Part shown: positions 59,976 to 64,000 of the stretch, piece by piece
Numbering within the stretch: the first letter of the stretch is position 1
Layout: each line of letters begins with the position of its first letter
Assembly: GCA_934089275.1 (NCBI GenBank)
Contig: CAKOJJ010000001.1
Span: 62,001 to 126,000, forward strand
DNA: 64,000 bases
Direction: 5' to 3'
Source: an uncultured Bacilli bacterium
GTDB taxonomy: Bacteria > Bacillota_I > Bacilli_A > RF39 > UBA660
Made by a program: the position numbers and the translations under genes
Notes under the pieces: generated by a model
Told to the model about the DNA's origin: nothing
The model's input: the letters and a program-made list of their open reading frames with translations, nothing else
Database searches by the model: none

Positions 59976-60320
59976 TTGAAAAAATATTTAAAAATAAGTT
60001 TAATTCCCCTAGTATCAATATTAGCATTAACAACAATATTTTCTTTAATTAATCTATTTAGTATAAGTATATTTCCATTACTATATTTATTATTAACCAT
60101 CGCGATATTTTTTGTATATGGTTATATGATTGCAAATGCATCAACAGAACGAGGTTATACCAAAGGGCTACTTTGTGGAACTATATATTCAGTTGCATTC
60201 TTCTTATTATCATTAATATTTAAAACTGGTTTATCGTTATATATGATTATCTTTTATCTACTCATTATAATATCTTCTTCTTTAGGAGCAATGGCTTCCA
60301 ATTTAAAAAAGAATAGTTAA
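59976..60320 (+). CDS. TIGR04086/YrzE-like membrane protein
   Basis: 114 residues from TTG 59976 behind AGGTGAT. Four hydrophobic segments, and the pattern GYMIANASTERGYTKGLLCGTIYSV (small-residue turn with G-G) is that of the TIGR04086/YrzE family of unknown function. In Bacillus yrzE is near yajC/secDF. The two genes here follow each other with their own ribosome sites. Confidence 0.6.
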   Translation: MKKYLKISLIPLVSILALTTIFSLINLFSISIFPLLYLLLTIAIFFVYGYMIANASTERGYTKGLLCGTIYSVAFFLLSLIFKTGLSLYMIIFYLLIIISSSLGAMASNLKKNS

Positions 60321-60335
60321 TTCTATTCTTTTTTC
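60305..60335. terminator. Convergent terminator
   Basis: AAAAAAGAATAG-TTAATT-CTATTCTTTTTT, a symmetrical stem between two convergent genes, effective on both strands. Confidence 0.8.
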
Positions 60336-61168
60336 ATTAATTTAATTATTCCTAAAGTAGTTAAGACTAAAGATATTATAACTAAAATATTATTTCTAGC
60401 ATAATTATTATTTTCAAAGTATTTAATAATTTCTTCTCCACTTTTTATACCACTTAATAAAATATCAACTTGTTTCTCATTTTTAGTTTTATAATAATCA
60501 AAAGATGTACCATTTTGTTTGGCAAGAACACTTACACTTGAATCAATATTATATGTATAAGAAATTCTTATATTTCCAACTTCTGGGGATTCTATATTTT
60601 TAGCATCAGTTATATATTCACCTACAATAGTAAATCCTTTAGGAAGTTTTTTCTTACTCACATTAGGTTTAAGTTTTGTTTTAGTGTTTAATTGTTTAAG
60701 TTCATTTTCTCCTAAAGTAAATTCTCCAAGTTTAACTTGATTATTATAAATTGTTTTTGATTCATAAGATAGTTTCTTTGGATTCGCATATCTATCTTGG
60801 AATCTAAATTTTGAAGAATCTATTAATTCATCAGACCATTGTTTTCTATAAGTATAAGAAGTTTGTCCGTTTTCAGTAGTTTGTTCTTCTGTCCAAACAA
60901 ATACTTCAACTTTTCTTTTTAAAACTGCCGAAGAAATAGCTACATTGAAATCTTCATCAACTAATTCATTTTGAAGAAGTGTAATGTCACCATTTGTAGC
61001 GACAAGCTTTCCGTCGTTTTCTTCTTTTACCTCTGTTGAAGATACATTTTTATAGTTGTCATATAATTCAGTAGCAACTTTATTATCATTGTTATTAAAA
61101 ATGATTGTCATGGCAAATATTAATATTGCCAAAATTATTAAACTAATTCCTTTAAATTTATTACTCAT
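60323..61168 (-). CDS. TMEM43-family membrane protein
   Basis: 281 residues. A membrane helix near the N-terminus (about 7-25), a large external domain and a second helix at the end (NNILVIISLVLTTLGIIKLM). The core matches TMEM43: ISSAVLKRKVEVFVWTEEQ, YRKQWSDELIDSSKF...RYANPKKLSYESKTIY, VKLGEFTLGENELKQL. The human homologue TMEM43/LUMA is an endoplasmic reticulum and inner nuclear membrane protein; bacterial members are uncharacterised, and some authors tie them to membrane-linked immunity. GGATGTGA upstream. Single gene. Confidence 0.75.
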   Translation of the reverse strand: MSNKFKGISLIILAILIFAMTIIFNNNDNKVATELYDNYKNVSSTEVKEENDGKLVATNGDITLLQNELVDEDFNVAISSAVLKRKVEVFVWTEEQTTENGQTSYTYRKQWSDELIDSSKFRFQDRYANPKKLSYESKTIYNNQVKLGEFTLGENELKQLNTKTKLKPNVSKKKLPKGFTIVGEYITDAKNIESPEVGNIRISYTYNIDSSVSVLAKQNGTSFDYYKTKNEKQVDILLSGIKSGEEIIKYFENNNYARNNILVIISLVLTTLGIIKLMKKE

Positions 61169-61203
61169 ATTATCACATCCAAATTTATTATATCATAAAT
61201 CCA

Positions 61204-61228
61204 AGAAAAAAAGTGACTATTTGTCACC
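61204..61228 (-). terminator. Terminator of the rel-dtd unit
   Basis: Minus strand GTGAC-AAATA-GTCAC around the dtd stop, then seven T. Confidence 0.7.
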
Positions 61229-61663
61229 TTTGCTATCCATTATGATTGTTATTGGGCCATCATTCAATATAGATACTTGCATATCAGCACCAAACTTTCC
61301 CGTTTGAACTGAAACTTGTTCACTTAAAATTCGATTAAACTCATTATATAAAACAATAGCTTGTTCACCTTTCATTGCTTTTATATAACTTGGTCTATTT
61401 CCCTTTTTAGTATCAGCAAGTAAAGTAAACTGAGAGATTGAAAGAACGCTTCCCCCAACATCTAAGATTGATTTATTCATAATTCCAGCTTCATCATCAA
61501 AAATTCGCAAATTCAAAACTTTACCGGCTAGTTTTTGAACATCTTCTAAAGTATCGTCAACACTTATTCCAACAAGTACCATAAGTCCACGTTCAATTTT
61601 TCCAACAACTTTATTTTCGACTGATACGCTCGAATTTTTACTACGCATTACAACTAATTTCAT
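61217..61663 (-). CDS. dtd: D-aminoacyl-tRNA deacylase
   Basis: 148 residues. Removes D-amino acids and glycine from mischarged tRNA. The Dtd motifs are intact: SISQFTLLADTKKGNRPSY (SQFTL) and TGKFGADMQVSILNDGPITI, with NDGPVT as NDGPIT at the C-terminus. It starts 1 nt after the rel stop with GTAGGT inside rel, so it is translationally coupled, the conserved rel-dtd order of Firmicutes. Confidence 0.95.
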   Translation of the reverse strand: MKLVVMRSKNSSVSVENKVVGKIERGLMVLVGISVDDTLEDVQKLAGKVLNLRIFDDEAGIMNKSILDVGGSVLSISQFTLLADTKKGNRPSYIKAMKGEQAIVLYNEFNRILSEQVSVQTGKFGADMQVSILNDGPITIIMDSKGDK

Positions 61664-61664
61664 A

Positions 61665-63812
61665 TTAATACCTACTTATACTAGTAACAAACTTAAGAGT
61701 TCTTAAATCTTCTATAAAGTTATCAAGATCTGTTTTGTTTTTTACTTTTAAAATCAAATCGTAACAAACTTTACCGCTTTTATTAATTTCATTTATACTA
61801 TTTATATTTATACCTCTAACCGTAGATTTAGTTACAATATCAAGTATATTATTTTGAACTCCATTCGTATAAACTGTAATCTTCGAAATATAATACTTAT
61901 TTTCATCATTTCGACTTTCATTCCAGTATACATCAATCAATCTTTCATTTAAATCTTGAACATTTACACAATCTTTTTTATGAACTGTTATTCCTTGACC
62001 TTTAGTAATATATCCAATTATTTCATCTCCATATACAGGTTTGCAACAACTTGCAAGATTTACGAGAATATCATCACATCCAGAAACTACGATATCATTT
62101 TTATGATTTACCTTTGGAAGTGTACTTGAATTCATTACTTTATCTAAAAGAACATCTTGAACATTCTTTTTGTCATTATACATTAAATCTACGATATAAC
62201 TTGGCGCATATCTTAAAGCTCCAATATTTAATAACACTTCATCAAAATTTGTAACTTTTAAATCACTTACAAGCTTATTAATATGTTCATCATCCAATGC
62301 TGAAGAAACGGTAATATGTTGTCTTTTTAATTCTTTTTCTAATAAGTTTCGACCACGTTCAATATATTCTTCACGGTCTTTTTTAGAGAAGAAAGCTTTT
62401 ATCTTAGCTTTAGCTTGAGTTGTTTTTACAAAGTTTAACCAATCTTTATTTGGTTCACTTTGATTATTAGTCATAATTTTAACTATGTCATTATCTTGAA
62501 GACGATAATCAAGAGGTACGATTGTATCATTTACAATTGCTCCAATCGTTGTATCTCCAACTCGTGAATGAATTCTATAAGCAAAATCCACTGGGCAAGA
62601 GCCTTCAGGTAGCTCAACAACATCTCCTTTTGGAGTATAAACATATATTGATGTACTTAAAAGTTCACTCATGTTTTGAGCAAAAGTATCATCATCAGTT
62701 ATATCATTTGAGTTAGCTTCAATTATATTTCTAAACATTTGCAGTTTTTGTTCCATAACGTTTTGAATTTGTTTAGAATGCTCTTTATATGACCAATGAG
62801 ATGCAACACCATGTTCAGCAATTTCATTCATCTCTTTAGTTCTAACTTGAACTTCCACAGGGAATCCTTCTGGACCAAAAACACCAGTATGTAATGATTG
62901 ATAAGAGTTTCCTTTAGGCATAGAAATATAATCTTTAAAACGCTTAGGAATTGGTCTATAAAGCGAATGAATCAAACCAATAATTAAATAACATTCACTT
63001 TCCTCCTCACAAATAATTCTAAGGCCAATAATATCATATATTTCACTCATCTTTTTACCCTTAGATAATTTGTTGTATATTGAAGAATTACTCTTTACTC
63101 TACCCTTTATCTCAAAATTTATATTGTTTTGTTTTAACTCTTCAATAATAGTTTCTTTAGTTTCCTCTAATATTTCATTTAATTTTTCACGACTAGCTGG
63201 TAAAGATTCTTCAACACTTTTATAATCTTCATTTTTTAAAACTCTGAAGCATATATCCTCAAGTTCTGTTTTTAATTGATTTATTCCCAATCTATGAGCA
63301 ATTGGAATAAGTACATTTTGAGTTTCTATTGCTTTAAGTCTTTGTTTTTCTTTTGAAAAAGGATCAATCGTACGCATATTATGAACACGACCAGCAAGTT
63401 TAATTATTAAAACTCGTACGTCCTCGGATAATGCAACAAGAACTTTTCTTAAATAAAGAGAAGTCGACTCTGATTCATCAGTAAGTTTTAATCTATTAAC
63501 TTTCATTAAAGATGAAACAATATGCATTACCTCTTCTCCAAATAGATTTTTTATCTCTTCTAATGAAGATGGTCCATTATCTATAGTTTCATGAACAAGT
63601 GCAGAAATTATAGTTGTTGAATCAACATTTAAAGAAGCACATATTAAAGCAACATTTAAAGGATGTGTAATAAACTCTTCATTGTTTTTACGCATCTTAC
63701 CTTTATGACACTTATAAGCAAATTCATAAGCACGTTTGATATTCTCTAGTTCTTCTTCACTATAGCCGTTTTCTTCACATTTTTTTAAAAGTTCTTCATA
63801 TAATTCTTCCAT
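61665..63812 (-). CDS. rel: Rel-type (p)ppGpp synthetase with altered hydrolase site
   Basis: 715 residues, full-length long RSH architecture. The N-terminal HD domain keeps H50 (FITHPLNVA) and H74, but the HD motif reads H74-E75, the following ED is D78-N79 (LVHETIDNG), and the usual KLADRLHNMRT is KLAGRVHNMRT with G141, so the metal-binding and hydrolytic residues are largely changed. The synthetase is intact (GRVKSNSSIYNKL, DIIGLRII, RFKDYISMPKGNSYQSLHT, VEVQVRTKEMNEIAEHG), then TGS (VYTPKGDVVELPEGSCPVDFAYRIHS), a zinc-finger region (CKPVYGDEIIGYITKGQG) and a C-terminal ACT domain. AAGGTGA upstream. Confidence 0.93.
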   Translation of the reverse strand: MEELYEELLKKCEENGYSEEELENIKRAYEFAYKCHKGKMRKNNEEFITHPLNVALICASLNVDSTTIISALVHETIDNGPSSLEEIKNLFGEEVMHIVSSLMKVNRLKLTDESESTSLYLRKVLVALSEDVRVLIIKLAGRVHNMRTIDPFSKEKQRLKAIETQNVLIPIAHRLGINQLKTELEDICFRVLKNEDYKSVEESLPASREKLNEILEETKETIIEELKQNNINFEIKGRVKSNSSIYNKLSKGKKMSEIYDIIGLRIICEEESECYLIIGLIHSLYRPIPKRFKDYISMPKGNSYQSLHTGVFGPEGFPVEVQVRTKEMNEIAEHGVASHWSYKEHSKQIQNVMEQKLQMFRNIIEANSNDITDDDTFAQNMSELLSTSIYVYTPKGDVVELPEGSCPVDFAYRIHSRVGDTTIGAIVNDTIVPLDYRLQDNDIVKIMTNNQSEPNKDWLNFVKTTQAKAKIKAFFSKKDREEYIERGRNLLEKELKRQHITVSSALDDEHINKLVSDLKVTNFDEVLLNIGALRYAPSYIVDLMYNDKKNVQDVLLDKVMNSSTLPKVNHKNDIVVSGCDDILVNLASCCKPVYGDEIIGYITKGQGITVHKKDCVNVQDLNERLIDVYWNESRNDENKYYISKITVYTNGVQNNILDIVTKSTVRGININSINEINKSGKVCYDLILKVKNKTDLDNFIEDLRTLKFVTSISRY

Positions 63813-63814
63813 AT

Positions 63815-64000
63815 TTATTCACCTTGCAAACTATTTATTTTTTGTACTACATAATTTTCATATTCTTGATTATCAGTATTTAAAATATCATCAACAATAC
63901 CAGCTAAAGTTAAAGATGTTGCATTTTTCCATTTTTTATTTTTGTTATAATTCCAAATATCTTCTTCTTTAACTATTTTTATACCAGCCGAAATAAGTTC
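63815..64000 (-). CDS. ComN-like post-transcriptional regulator, C-terminal part (gene continues off the right edge)
   Basis: The last 61 residues of an ORF open to the window edge. The stretch IVKEEDIWNYNKNKKWK followed by LAGIVDDILNTDNQEYENYV matches the family of Bacillus ComN (YrzD): [ED]ELW.Y...KKWK and .IV.DIL.L....Y..YV. ComN controls localisation of comE mRNA in Bacillus; here only the family is suggested. It lies just upstream of rel on the same strand, 2 nt from its start, so the two are coupled. Confidence 0.6.
   Translation of the reverse strand, partial: ELISAGIKIVKEEDIWNYNKNKKWKNATSLTLAGIVDDILNTDNQEYENYVVQKINSLQGE

Noticed and set aside
1..64000. Possibility of a Mycoplasma-type code with TGA as tryptophan, given the AT-rich reduced genome.
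   Set aside because: Genes such as dnaG, hemW and the IS30 transposase end at TGA where homologues end, and conserved tryptophans (for example in RpoD region 2) are TGG.

Overview
The window is strongly AT-rich, densely packed chromosomal DNA from a Gram-positive bacterium of the Firmicutes/Bacilli side. TGA is used as a stop (dnaG, hemW, the transposase) and tryptophan is TGG, so this is the standard bacterial code and not the Mycoplasma code. Peptidoglycan genes (ftsW/rodA type, a class B PBP, an NlpC/P60-like hydrolase) show a walled cell. Gene order such as yqfC-yqfD-ybeY-era-yqzL-recO-cmk, dnaG-rpoD-trmK, rel-dtd and a 6S-like RNA before tcdA matches Bacillus-type genomes. The reduced genes and lineage-specific families suggest an uncultured gut Bacilli lineage (RF39/RFN20-like); that placement is inference.

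Layout. 1-2.4 kb: end of parC, then ylbD- and ylbE-like genes. 2.4-6.1 kb: a membrane metalloprotease-like protein and two type IV prepilin-like proteins, one very large with cadherin-like domains. 6.1-9.5 kb: nfo, an orphan RnfC/RnfD-like pair and a TM2 protein. 9.6-12.5 kb: an ftsW/rodA-type gene, an unknown membrane protein, frr. 12.48-13.60 kb: a complete IS30-family element. 13.6-22.4 kb: small membrane proteins, mnmA, a candidate small RNA, dnaG-rpoD-trmK, lepA, hemW. 22.5-28.1 kb: a cadherin-like surface protein, rpsU, yqeY and a large ABC transporter fusion. 28.2-35.3 kb: yqfC-yqfD-vanZ-ybeY-era-yqzL-recO, then cmk-alaS-mscL. 35.3-41.1 kb: transglutaminase-like and NlpC/P60-like proteins, pyrimidine-nucleoside phosphorylase, a HerA-like ATPase. 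41.1-51.4 kb: 6S-like RNA, tcdA, and three large paralogous repeat proteins interleaved with gpsA, rarA and xerD. 51.5-54.9 kb: a ZIP transporter, a DUF4190-like protein, an AT-rich gap, an XRE regulator, efp, a hidden small gene, rpmG. 55-64 kb, mostly minus strand: class B PBP, uvrC, a TMEM43-like protein, dtd, rel and the end of a ComN-like regulator.

How the genes fit together. Most are core information-processing genes: replication and repair (parC, dnaG, recO, rarA, uvrC, nfo, xerD), transcription (rpoD, 6S-like RNA), and translation and tRNA modification (frr, lepA, efp, mnmA, trmK, tcdA, alaS, dtd, rpsU, rpmG, era, ybeY). A second group builds the cell surface. The points most worth a second look are the three-member repeat-protein family at 42-51 kb, a Rel protein whose (p)ppGpp hydrolase residues are altered while the synthetase motifs remain, a compact alanyl-tRNA synthetase, an RnfC/RnfD pair without the rest of the Rnf complex, a giant prepilin with a C-terminal membrane anchor, a TMEM43 homologue, a candidate small RNA downstream of mnmA, and several very small genes.
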